Of a stretch of 22,006 nt of DNA, positions 15,504 to 22,006 are shown in pieces. Source of the DNA: CADEFF01 sp964569315 (GTDB lineage Bacteria; Pseudomonadota; Alphaproteobacteria; Dongiales; Dongiaceae). The notes below the pieces were generated by a model. It ran no database searches. It was given only the letters and a program-made list of their open reading frames with translations, and was not told the origin of the DNA. The first letter of the stretch is position 1; each line of letters starts with the position of its first letter. The stretch is taken from NCBI GenBank assembly GCA_964569315.1, contig CAZMUZ010000060.1, positions 1 to 22,006 of the forward strand. The letters run 5' to 3'. A program made the translations under genes and the position numbers.

Positions 15504-16782
15504 GCGAAGGCGTGCCGGCTGCGGGGTCCGTGCGAATGCCGAGCGTCACCGCGGCGATCAGCAGGATGCAGGACCAGATCGTCGTCAGCCACCAGTCATA
15601 GATCGGGTTGAGCCCGATCGTGCCGATGGCGGCGACGCCCGCCATCAGCCCCATGCCCAGCGCCATGGTGAGCCGGTCGCGCGCCCGCGCCGTGAGCCAC
15701 CACAGGATCGCGATCACGAGCGCCGCCAGCAGCAGCGCCCCGACGAGACCCGTCTCCAGCCAGAGATTGATCCAGTTGCTATGGCCGTCGGTGAATTTGA
15801 GCAGCCAGGGATCCGGGCCCTCCGCGCGATAGACGGTGACCGTCTCGCCCTTCACGCGGCTGAAGAACTTCACGAAGCCGAGGCCCCTCCCGAAAATCGG
15901 GTTCTCGGCGATCAGCTCGAGGCAGCGGGTCCAGATGAAGACCCGCTCCTGCCAGCTTTCGGGCAGGCCCGGCAGCTTCGCCTGGAACTCGGGCGCCGAC
16001 AGGATCGCGCGGAAGACGAAAGGCGCCACGAGGATCCAGAGCGCGATCGCGGCGCCGACGAGGCGCGCGGCGATCCGTCCGACCGCCCAGACGAGACAGA
16101 ACACGAGGAGCGCCACGACGAAGCTGAGCACGCCCGCGAAGCGGAAATGCACGGCAAGCCCGATCCCCGCGACCGCGACGAACATCAGGCAGGCGGGCCA
16201 GCCGAAGCGATGGCGGATCGCCACGGCATAAGGCAGGGCGGCGAGCCCGAGCAGGGGCGAGGACCGCCAGAGCGCTTCCCGCACGCAGAGCTCGTCTTTC
16301 TGCCCCCAATGGATCGAGGGCGGCAGAGGCAGCCAGTGGCAGGCCGACATGCCGAAGAGGAAGAGGACGAGAAAGACGCTGCCCGAGACCGCGACCAGCG
16401 CCGCATATCGGGATTGCATCCGCGCCGGCGCGCCCGCGAGCATCCCCATCAGCAGCGCGCCGCCGGCCATGATCAGCAGCGCCTCGACCAGGATCAGCAG
16501 GCCATGGCGGGGCAAGGGCGACCAGGCGACGCTGACCAGATACCAGCCGAGGAAGGCGAGCGCCGCCCCGCCGATCGGCGACAGCGCGAGACGACAGGCG
16601 GCGGCGCGCACCTCGCGGTGCAAGAGTGCCGCGGCGGCGATCAGACCGAGGATCAGCGTATTGGCGATGGAGGCGAAGATCGCGAGGAGCGGGATCGCCC
16701 AGATCATGGTCGCGATGAGCCGAGGCGGCTCGAGCCAGCCCCGCATGCGTCCGCATCCGACATCCGCCGGGCTCGTTTTCAT
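15433..16782 (-). CDS. O-antigen ligase/polymerase family membrane protein (first copy)
   Basis: A 449-residue polytopic inner-membrane protein, with about 10-12 hydrophobic segments (from MIWAIPLLAIFASIANTLIL near residue 25 to the last near 410). The Wzy_C/WaaL-type signature is present: VFIWTRCLELIAENPIFGRGLGFVKFF, then a periplasmic loop, and DGHSNWINLWLETGLVGALLL with the His expected in O-antigen ligases. Such enzymes join or polymerise undecaprenyl-linked glycans at the periplasmic face; ligase and polymerase cannot be told apart from sequence. The start is uncertain: ATG 16782 has no ribosome site and ATG 16746 (MRGWLEPP) is possible; an extension to 17124 is low-complexity and not supported. 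The C-terminal tail (about 24 residues, Pro/Ser/Gly-rich) is encoded by the overlap with the adenylate-forming gene. Confidence 0.87.
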   Translation of the reverse strand: MKTSPADVGCGRMRGWLEPPRLIATMIWAIPLLAIFASIANTLILGLIAAAALLHREVRAAACRLALSPIGGAALAFLGWYLVSVAWSPLPRHGLLILVEALLIMAGGALLMGMLAGAPARMQSRYAALVAVSGSVFLVLFLFGMSACHWLPLPPSIHWGQKDELCVREALWRSSPLLGLAALPYAVAIRHRFGWPACLMFVAVAGIGLAVHFRFAGVLSFVVALLVFCLVWAVGRIAARLVGAAIALWILVAPFVFRAILSAPEFQAKLPGLPESWQERVFIWTRCLELIAENPIFGRGLGFVKFFSRVKGETVTVYRAEGPDPWLLKFTDGHSNWINLWLETGLVGALLLAALVIAILWWLTARARDRLTMALGMGLMAGVAAIGTIGLNPIYDWWLTTIWSCILLIAAVTLGIRTDPAAGTPSLSGGYSDASRPAGTSPDRPPAAG

Positions 16783-17141
16783 CGCGAAGCCACGCCGTGA
16801 CGCAGCCGGCAAGGACGGCCGATGCCCCACAACCGCGATGCCCGGCGGATCGCGCTCCGGAACCCGGCATCGCGGCGCGCCTCCCGCCGGCGGCGATCCG
16901 ACCTGTCCTGCATGTTCCCCATCCCGACGGCTGCGGAACTGAGGGCACGGCCCGCGCGTCGGCGCATACTCTATCGGATTTCGCCAAGGCCGGAACAGCC
17001 TTCGCGGGGACGTCGTTCCGTGCGCAATTGACATCGCGCATCGCGGCTCTATCGTCGGCGCCGCTCCTCGCGCCGAACACGGGGTCGATTCGACGTGCTC
17101 CATCGACGGTCGGATTCCTCGCACGCAAGAGCGCTTTCCCG
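16783..17141. other. Intergenic region between divergent ligase and glycosyltransferase genes
   Basis: 359 bases. Both flanking frames extend into it, but the translated extensions are Arg/Pro-rich with no recognisable fold, so I read the region as non-coding. It contains a good plus-strand promoter (17028-17055). No convincing promoter for the minus-strand ligase gene was found, and there is no RNA gene or repeat that I can see. Confidence 0.6.
17028..17055 (+). promoter_or_regulatory. Probable sigma-70 promoter for the glycosyltransferase gene
   Basis: A consensus -35 box TTGACA (17028-17033) is followed after 16 bases by TATCGT (17050-17055). The predicted start near 17062 gives a leader of about 80 bases to ATG 17142. 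This is the best -35 match in the window. Confidence 0.5.
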
Positions 17142-18281
17142 ATGACGGACCGGTTCGGCACGACGGCGGCGGAAGACCCCGCGATCCTCGTCATCACCCC
17201 GGCACGCGACGCCAGCGTCGCCCTTTATTTCGACGGCCTCCCGGACGCGATCCGGCGCCGCATCCGCATCCTGCTCCCGGCGGAGGCGGAGGCCGCACCC
17301 GAGCTCTTCATGGCGGCGAGCCTGGTCATCCTGGTCCGCCGCTTCGTCAATATGGGGCCGATCATCTCGCGCTGCGGCATGCTCCGCATCCCGCTCGTCT
17401 ATTTCGTCGACGACAATGTGGTGCAGCTTTCGATCGAGGACGATGGCTGGGAGAGCTACGGCGCGGGCAAGCTGCGGCGGTTGCTTCGCCGCCGTTTCGC
17501 CGGGGTCGTCTGCGGCAGCGCGCCGCTCACCGCGTTCTTCCGCCGCAAGCGGCTGCATCCCGAGGTCGCCGAATGGCGCCCGGCCCTGCCGGCGGATACG
17601 CCGCCGCTTCTCGCGCAGCCTGTCCCGCCCTCGCGATTTGCCTTCATCGGCGGCTCGTTTCGCTGGCGCGCGCTGCGCGACACCGTGCTGCCCGCCCTCA
17701 TGGCGGCCTCCGAAGGGAGGCCGGTGACGTTGTTCCTCCGCGGCTTTCGCGACCGCGGGCTCGAGGCGGCGACCGTCGCGCAATGCCGCGCGGCCGGCAT
17801 CGCCATCGAGACTTTCCCTTTCGAGCTTTCCTACGAAGCCTTCCAGCGCCGGATGCGCGAGGCCGCCATCGACGCAGTGCTGCATCCCGCCGCCGACACC
17901 GGGAACGTCGCCTACAAATCCTTCGCAACCGTCGTCGCCGCGCGCGCCATCGGCGCGCTGCCGATCGTGACGCGGGAAGGCCCCTTCGTCGATCTCGGCG
18001 AGGCGGAGGGCGTTATGGCGCTCCCCGACGAGACGCGGGACTGGGAGGCGGCGCTTCGACGGCTGTTGGACGGGCCGGATGCCGCCAATGCGCTCCGCGC
18101 GCGCTTCGATCGCCATTGCCGCGCGACCTATAGGGGCGCCGAGGGCGGCGCCTATCTCGCGGAAGCCCTGGACCGATACCGGCCGGACATCGCCACGATC
18201 GAGGCACGGCGCGCGCGCTGGCAGAAGCGGCGCCTTCCGGACGCACTCCTCCGCAGGCTCTGGCGGCTCCGCGGCCATTGA
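17142..18281 (+). CDS. Glycosyltransferase-like protein (GT-B / GT4-like)
   Basis: A 379-residue soluble protein that looks like a two-domain GT-B transferase. The first half has VYFVDDNVVQLS (about 87-98) and a GVVCGSAPLTAFFRR segment, typical of an N-terminal Rossmann domain in which a possible sugar donor or acceptor partner is handled. The second half begins with FAFIGGSFRWRALRDTVLPAL and includes DAVLHPAADTGNVAYKSFATVVAARAIGALPIVT (about 245-280), which resembles the donor-binding region of GT4 enzymes (E/K-x7-E-like position, here KSFATVVAARA). The sugar and linkage are unknown. ATG 17142 is chosen for domain position; a ribosome site is not obvious. It is transcribed from the promoter at 17028-17055 and is convergent with the GT2 gene 60 bp downstream. 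Confidence 0.7.
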   Translation: MTDRFGTTAAEDPAILVITPARDASVALYFDGLPDAIRRRIRILLPAEAEAAPELFMAASLVILVRRFVNMGPIISRCGMLRIPLVYFVDDNVVQLSIEDDGWESYGAGKLRRLLRRRFAGVVCGSAPLTAFFRRKRLHPEVAEWRPALPADTPPLLAQPVPPSRFAFIGGSFRWRALRDTVLPALMAASEGRPVTLFLRGFRDRGLEAATVAQCRAAGIAIETFPFELSYEAFQRRMREAAIDAVLHPAADTGNVAYKSFATVVAARAIGALPIVTREGPFVDLGEAEGVMALPDETRDWEAALRRLLDGPDAANALRARFDRHCRATYRGAEGGAYLAEALDRYRPDIATIEARRARWQKRRLPDALLRRLWRLRGH

Positions 18282-18341
18282 CGTTCCGGGACGGCCGGGC
18301 CAACCCGAGCCTTGGGGACATGTCCCGCGAACCTCTCCCGA

Positions 18342-19292
18342 TCAACGTCGCATCTTGAAACGGCGCCAGCCGTAATCGAGCTGGGCGGCGAGGTCCCCGC
18401 GCGGGACGAAGCCCGCCGCTTCCCGGGACAATTCCTCGGCGCGCGCGCGATCGCCGATCCGGTGGGCGATGCGCGCGGCCGCCATGAACCGCTTCACCAA
18501 CTGGCGATCGATCGCGGCAGGGCTCACCCCCATCGCGCCCAAGGTTTCCCGGTCGACGGGCCGCGCCTCGTCGATGCCCTCGGGCAGGCCAGCGGCGCGC
18601 CGCTCATAGGCCCGCCGCGCCGCAAGCTCGGCGAAGGTCTGCTCGGCCACGCCGAGCGCGGAAGCCGCGGTCGCGTGCCGCCGATAGGCGAGCAGCGGCT
18701 CGGCGATGTTCGCCAGCTCCCAGCGATCGAGGAGCCGCAGCCAGAGATCGTAGTCCTGGGCGCGTCCAAAGGCCCGGCGATAGCCGCCGAGGGCAAGCAC
18801 GGCCGCGCGGCGCATCATCACCGCCGGATGGGCGAGGCAGTTGCCGCGCGGCAGCCAGGCGCGGACCTCGGCGGGTGCGGTCGGCGGCGATACCCGGCGC
18901 AAGATTCGGCCTGCCGCATCGATCTCCTCATAGCCGCTGCCCACTACCGCGACCTCGGGATGGGCGCCAAGGAAAGCGAGCTGCGTCGCGAAGCGCGACG
19001 GCCTCGCGATATCGTCCGCATCGATCCGCGCCAGGAGCTCGCCCTTCGCGAGCGCGAGGCCGCGATTGAGCGCCGCCGAAATGCCCTCGCGACCCTGCCC
19101 GACGACCTGCAGCCGGGGATCGCGCGCCGCCGCCTCGCGCAGGATCTCCGGGGTGCGGTCTCTCGACCCGTCGTCGATGGCGAGGAGCTCGTAATCGCCG
19201 AGCGACTGGGCCCGGAGGCTCTCCAGCGTCTCCGCCAGATAGCGCTCTCCATCGCGCACCGGCAGCAGAACCGAGATCGTGGGTGCCGTCAT
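18342..19292 (-). CDS. Family 2 glycosyltransferase
   Basis: A 316-residue GT-A enzyme that transfers a sugar from a nucleotide-sugar to a glycan or lipid acceptor in the cytoplasm. It begins with the family start PTISVLLPVRDGERYLAETLESLRAQ (4-29). AIDDGSRDRTPEI (about 38-50) binds the nucleotide, and ARIDADDIARPSRF (about 88-101) carries the DxD metal-binding site. GRAQDYDLWLRLLDR (about 170-184) is the usual acceptor/catalytic region (ED-like position). The C-terminal 100 residues are helical and basic, without membrane segments. ATG 19292 was chosen because the GT2 fold begins at residue 4; longer in-frame sequence to 19712 is antisense to the next gene and unlikely. Donor and acceptor are unknown; context suggests the same glycan as the neighbouring ligases. 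Confidence 0.93.
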   Translation of the reverse strand: MTAPTISVLLPVRDGERYLAETLESLRAQSLGDYELLAIDDGSRDRTPEILREAAARDPRLQVVGQGREGISAALNRGLALAKGELLARIDADDIARPSRFATQLAFLGAHPEVAVVGSGYEEIDAAGRILRRVSPPTAPAEVRAWLPRGNCLAHPAVMMRRAAVLALGGYRRAFGRAQDYDLWLRLLDRWELANIAEPLLAYRRHATAASALGVAEQTFAELAARRAYERRAAGLPEGIDEARPVDRETLGAMGVSPAAIDRQLVKRFMAAARIAHRIGDRARAEELSREAAGFVPRGDLAAQLDYGWRRFKMRR

Positions 19293-19514
19293 GTCGCTTG
19301 CGGGGCTCGCGCTGCATCGGAAATCCGCGCCGGAAGGCGACGGCCCCCGACTCCGGTAGCTCCCGCATCCTAGGCGGAGTCGCCGAGCGCGGCCATGGCG
19401 GTCCGGGCGCCGAAGCGGGCGCCGATAGCAGGTGTCGTCCCGACGCGGAACTTGCCCCGCCCTCGCCTCTGGTGCGAGGCCGCGCGGCGTGTCAGGTTCC
19501 CCGACGATCTCGGT

Positions 19515-19536
19515 CGGAGGCGGCGCACCGCCTCCG
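19515..19536. repeat. Strong hairpin upstream of the second ligase gene
   Basis: Arms CGGAGGCGG (19515-19523) and CCGCCTCCG (19528-19536) pair perfectly around CGCA, and GGT/ACC outside can add three more pairs with one bulged base. It lies 42 bases before ATG 19579, in the gap between two divergent genes. There is no T tract on either side, so it looks more like a leader structure or operator than a terminator. Confidence 0.6.
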
Positions 19537-19578
19537 TACCGGGGCAGCAAGAGCGGAGTCGAGGGCGAAACGCGCGCC

Positions 19579-20841
19579 ATGCAGGAGCTTGCCACCGCCG
19601 CGAGGCGCCGCGTCGTTCGGGATCTGGAGGCGATTCGCGGTTTCGCGACGCGCCATGCCCTCCTGCCGATCGTCTTTTTCCTCTTCCTCGCGTCGCTCTT
19701 CCTCTTCACCAACCTGCGCGTAAATCGCGATTTCTTCTATGTCGCGGTGCTGCCGCTGGGCCTGCTGCTGCTGCCCTCGCTGCAACCGGGATCGGTGCTG
19801 CGGACACAGCTCTGGCGGATTTCGGTCGCCTATCTCGCCTTCTTCGTGGTCGCGGTCGCCTGGAGTCCCGACCCTTCGCTCCAGCCCTTCATCGACGTGA
19901 CCCGCCGCGGTCTGCTCGTCGCCTTCTTCCTCGTCCTCACCGCCGGGCTCGCGCTCGCCGATCCGAAGTTCGAGGCCCGTCTTTTCAAGCTGCTGGCCCT
20001 CGTTGCCGCCGTCGCCGCCGTGGTGTCCGCGATCCAGTTCTATGCGACGCACCCGCCCTCCATGCGGCTTGCCGGCATCCGGGTGTTCGACCTCAATCTC
20101 GGCGCGTCGGCCAACGCGAATGTGGCAGCGCCCATGTTCACCACGGTGCTGCTCGGGCTGCTGGTCCACGGCATCCTCGGCAACCCCGACCGGCGCCGCG
20201 CCTTGTTCTGGTCGGGCGTGGCGCTGGTGCTGCTGGCCTTTCTGGTGGCGGGCGGCAGCCGCGGCTCGCTGATCGCGCTCGCGGCGGCGCTGCTGGTCTT
20301 CGTCATCCTGCTTCGTCATCAGCGCCTGCTGGCGATCTTCGGCCTCGCCCTGGCCGGCATCGGCGGGATTGTTCTCGCCGGGCTCGGTCCCACCCGGACC
20401 ATGATTGCGCGTGGCAGCTCCGGCCGGAGCGAAATCTGGGAGCGCGCGATCGAGCTCATCGGCGCGCGGCCGATCCTCGGCTATGGCACCGCCGCCGAGC
20501 TTCAGTTTCCGATGCCGTCGGGGCGCATCCTGCAGCATCCCCACAACATGTATTTCGAGCACCTCCTCCATGGCGGGATCGGGGGGCTCCTGCTGCTGCT
20601 CGCCCTGCTGGCGGCGGTGGCGCTGCTGGGCTGGCGCAACCGTCAAAGCGCGGTCGGCCTCCTGCCGCTCGCGATCGCGGTCTCCGTCGCCGTCAAGGGG
20701 CTCGTCGGCAACCGTCTCTATATCGGCAATGCGGATGCGACCTGGATCGAGTTCTGGCTGCCGATGGGGCTTTTCATCGCCCGCGAGGTCCGCGCACGCG
20801 GCCTGGAGATGACGGGCGCGAACCGCCAGCCCTTGCGGTAA
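19579..20841 (+). CDS. O-antigen ligase/polymerase family membrane protein (second copy)
   Basis: A 420-residue polytopic membrane protein, with about ten hydrophobic segments from residue 30 (LPIVFFLFLASLFLF) onward. The Wzy_C/WaaL signature is clear: SGRSEIWERAIELIGARPILGYG (about 278-300), then HPHNMYFEHLLHGGIGGLLLLLALLAAV with the His-rich periplasmic motif, and VGNRLYIGNADATWIEFWLPMG near the end. It is not a close copy of the ligase at 15433-16782: the two share only the family signature, so they are probably functionally distinct (for example polymerase and ligase). ATG 19579 was chosen because residue 30 then begins the first helix; the longer frame from 19432 adds low-complexity sequence. 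The ribosome site is weak. A hairpin lies in the leader. Confidence 0.88.
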   Translation: MQELATAARRRVVRDLEAIRGFATRHALLPIVFFLFLASLFLFTNLRVNRDFFYVAVLPLGLLLLPSLQPGSVLRTQLWRISVAYLAFFVVAVAWSPDPSLQPFIDVTRRGLLVAFFLVLTAGLALADPKFEARLFKLLALVAAVAAVVSAIQFYATHPPSMRLAGIRVFDLNLGASANANVAAPMFTTVLLGLLVHGILGNPDRRRALFWSGVALVLLAFLVAGGSRGSLIALAAALLVFVILLRHQRLLAIFGLALAGIGGIVLAGLGPTRTMIARGSSGRSEIWERAIELIGARPILGYGTAAELQFPMPSGRILQHPHNMYFEHLLHGGIGGLLLLLALLAAVALLGWRNRQSAVGLLPLAIAVSVAVKGLVGNRLYIGNADATWIEFWLPMGLFIAREVRARGLEMTGANRQPLR

Positions 20842-20994
20842 CGGATCTCCCCTCCACAAGCCCTGCGGCGCTGCTGTTCGGTGCGCGTTCCGACGAGCAG
20901 GGACGGCCATGATTCCGCCGCAAAAGATCATCGGAAAGCCGTTTTCGACCGCGGGAATTGCCGCGAATCCCGCCCAGATATCAGGGATTGCAAG

Positions 20995-21021
20995 GGCGTC
21001 ATGTCCATCGGGCATGACGCC
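20995..21021 (+). promoter_or_regulatory. Leader hairpin before the small membrane protein
   Basis: Arms GGCGTCATG (20995-21003) and CATGACGCC (21013-21021) are perfectly complementary; the 9-base loop can close by three more pairs (one G-U). The hairpin ends 12 bases before the ribosome site GGGGAGGG, so it could affect translation or mRNA stability. An alternative start at ATG 21001 would place it partly inside the gene. Confidence 0.55.
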
Positions 21022-21042
21022 GAACCTGAAGGGGAGGGTGAG

Positions 21043-21234
21043 ATGCGCGCACATGTAGGCCCGATTGCCGATGGTCCGCGCGGGGCTCGTGCCAAAAGGC
21101 TCAGATCGTGGCTGCGACTGGGCCTGATTTCGGGTGCGCTGCTCCTGGCCCTCCTGATGTTGTCGGTGCCACGGGTCGCCCAGTCCCTCGGCCTGCAGCC
21201 GCCGCCGGGTCCGACCTCGACATCGATGGATTGA
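21043..21234 (+). CDS. Small single-span membrane protein, unrecognised
   Basis: A 63-residue protein of unknown function. The N-terminal 27 residues are basic (RGARAKRLRSW), then one hydrophobic helix (about 28-45, LRLGLISGALLLALLMLSV), and a short Pro-rich tail (LQPPPGPTSTSMD). The charge pattern suggests the N-terminus stays in the cytoplasm. ATG 21043 is supported by GGGGAGGGTGAG directly upstream, the best ribosome site in this part of the window; the longer frame from 20881 is less likely. A perfect hairpin precedes it and a strong terminator follows 19 bases after the stop, so it looks like a separate short transcript. I do not recognise a family. Confidence 0.6.
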   Translation: MRAHVGPIADGPRGARAKRLRSWLRLGLISGALLLALLMLSVPRVAQSLGLQPPPGPTSTSMD

Positions 21235-21253
21235 CAGTCGGTCTCCTATCTTC

Positions 21254-21295
21254 GCCGGTTTCCGGGACGCAGGTCTCGGGACCGGCGCTTTTTTT
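21254..21295 (+). terminator. Rho-independent terminator
   Basis: GCCGGT (21254-21259) pairs with ACCGGC (21281-21286), extended by weaker internal pairs, and is followed after two bases by seven T residues (21289-21295). It ends the transcript of the small membrane protein gene. Confidence 0.85.
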
Positions 21296-21383
21296 GCCGC
21301 CATATGCCTGCAGCCCGCAATCGCCGGCTTCCGCTCCCGCCCCCGACTCGCGCTATCTTGCGCGGGCCGAATGGGGAGCGCGC

Positions 21384-22006
21384 ATGGCTGGATTCTGGCG
21401 CTGGATCAGGACCTATTGCCCGGACAAGGGAACGCTGCCGCAATGGATCGGCGCCACGGCGACGGTGGTCGGCGTCAGCGCCGCGATCTACGGCCTGACC
21501 GAAGCCGCGCCGATCTTCCAGAACAAGAAGCTGACCGAGGAGAATGCGCGACTCCAGGTCGAGCTCGACGATGACCGCGCGGCGCTCCTCAAGGTGCGGG
21601 CCACGAGCTGGGACGTGGTGTGCAACGAGCTTGCCGCCCGCGTCCAGGTGGTGATCGATACGTCGACCTTCGTCTGGCGGCTCTATGCCCGGACCGAAAC
21701 CCTCGCGGACCGGCCGACCTTCCTCGCCGTCGAGGGCGCGCCGCAGAGCGGCCGCGAGCTGCTGGAACGGCAGTCGGCGAACGAGACCTTCCACATCCTG
21801 CTCGACGAGGACACCGGGGCGCTGAAAAGCTTCATCGATTCGGTGATCGCCGCCGGCGGACCCCCGATGGACGAGCCGATCCAGCTCCCGAGCGCCGATC
21901 GCCCCCTGACGGCCGCGGAGGTCGCCGGGCGCGAAGCGCTGCTGATGCGGCTGCAACAGGCGACGAGCGATCTCGAGCCGCGCTGCCAGGCGGCCAATCC
22001 CGCCCG
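21384..22006 (+). CDS. Unrecognised membrane-anchored coiled-coil protein (3' end outside window)
   Basis: An open frame runs from ATG 21384 to the window end (207 complete codons, no stop), with GGGGAG five bases upstream. The N-terminus has Trp/Arg-rich MAGFWRWIRTYC, then one hydrophobic segment (about 21-38, WIGATATVVGVSAAIYGL), then a charged heptad-like stretch (about 47-72, NKKLTEENARLQVELDDDRA) that looks coiled-coil. The following region is globular and acidic, with Cys residues near 79 and 201. Residues 140-180 contain FHILLDEDTGALKSFIDSV and GGPPMDEPIQL. I do not recognise a family; anchoring to the inner membrane with the bulk on one side is inferred. It starts 88 bp after the terminator of the preceding gene, so it is a separate transcription unit. 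Confidence 0.7.
   Translation, partial: MAGFWRWIRTYCPDKGTLPQWIGATATVVGVSAAIYGLTEAAPIFQNKKLTEENARLQVELDDDRAALLKVRATSWDVVCNELAARVQVVIDTSTFVWRLYARTETLADRPTFLAVEGAPQSGRELLERQSANETFHILLDEDTGALKSFIDSVIAAGGPPMDEPIQLPSADRPLTAAEVAGREALLMRLQQATSDLEPRCQAANPA

Noticed and set aside
16797..17141. N-terminal extension of the GT-B-like protein from GTG 16797
   Set aside because: The 115 extra residues are Arg/Pro/Ala-rich, lie across a good promoter at 17028-17055 and have no counterpart in glycosyltransferase folds.
18315..18326. Palindrome GGGACATGTCCC between the convergent glycosyltransferase genes
   Set aside because: It is only 12 bp, without a loop or T tract; too weak to call a terminator or operator.
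21349..21364. TATCTT flanked by CGCGC and GCGCG before the last gene
   Set aside because: The short repeat and lone -10-like box have no -35 partner at 16-18 bases, so neither a promoter nor an operator is supported.

Overview
The window is GC-rich DNA (roughly two thirds G+C) with dense, mostly bidirectional gene packing. The gene set (Kdp potassium pump with KdpDE, Tat-exported MsrP, Dps, ExoD-family membrane protein, AspC/AatA-type aminotransferase, DUF305 protein) and the promoter style fit an alphaproteobacterium, probably of the Rhodospirillales/Rhizobiales type. That placement is an inference; no rRNA or other marker is present.

Layout. 1-5273 (+): the 3' part of kdpB, then kdpC, kdpD and kdpE, i.e. 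the end of a high-affinity K+ uptake operon with its own two-component regulator. 5294-6901 (-): msrP (periplasmic methionine sulfoxide reductase, without msrQ beside it) and dps, separated by a perfect 28-bp palindrome that terminates dps. 7020-10878 (-): a two-gene unit made of an EF-G-like translational GTPase paralogue with altered GTPase motifs and, 4 bp downstream, a cobalamin-binding protein with a C-terminal B12 domain. 11201-11863 (+): an ExoD-family membrane protein, convergent with a class I aspartate/aromatic-type aminotransferase (11873-13075, -); the two genes share one hairpin that contains both stop codons. 13295-13894 (+): an exported, very methionine-rich DUF305 protein. 13992-20841: a surface-polysaccharide region with a PaaK/CapK-like adenylate-forming enzyme, two different O-antigen ligase/polymerase-type membrane proteins, a GT-B-like glycosyltransferase and a GT2 glycosyltransferase, on alternating strands. 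21043-21234 (+): a 63-residue single-span membrane protein with a leader hairpin and a strong terminator. 21384-end (+): the start of an unrecognised membrane-anchored coiled-coil protein.

How they work together. The Kdp genes are one functional unit (pump plus sensor kinase and response regulator). MsrP, Dps and perhaps the Met-rich DUF305 protein suggest envelope, oxidative or metal stress handling, but they are not one operon. The polysaccharide genes probably assemble or modify an extracellular or lipid-linked glycan. The most unusual parts are the EF-G paralogue/B12-protein pair, the inverted repeat filling the spacer of the likely dps promoter, the MMGxx tandem repeat in the DUF305 gene, and several strong hairpins in leaders. 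No tRNA, rRNA, insertion sequence, integrase or CRISPR array was seen.
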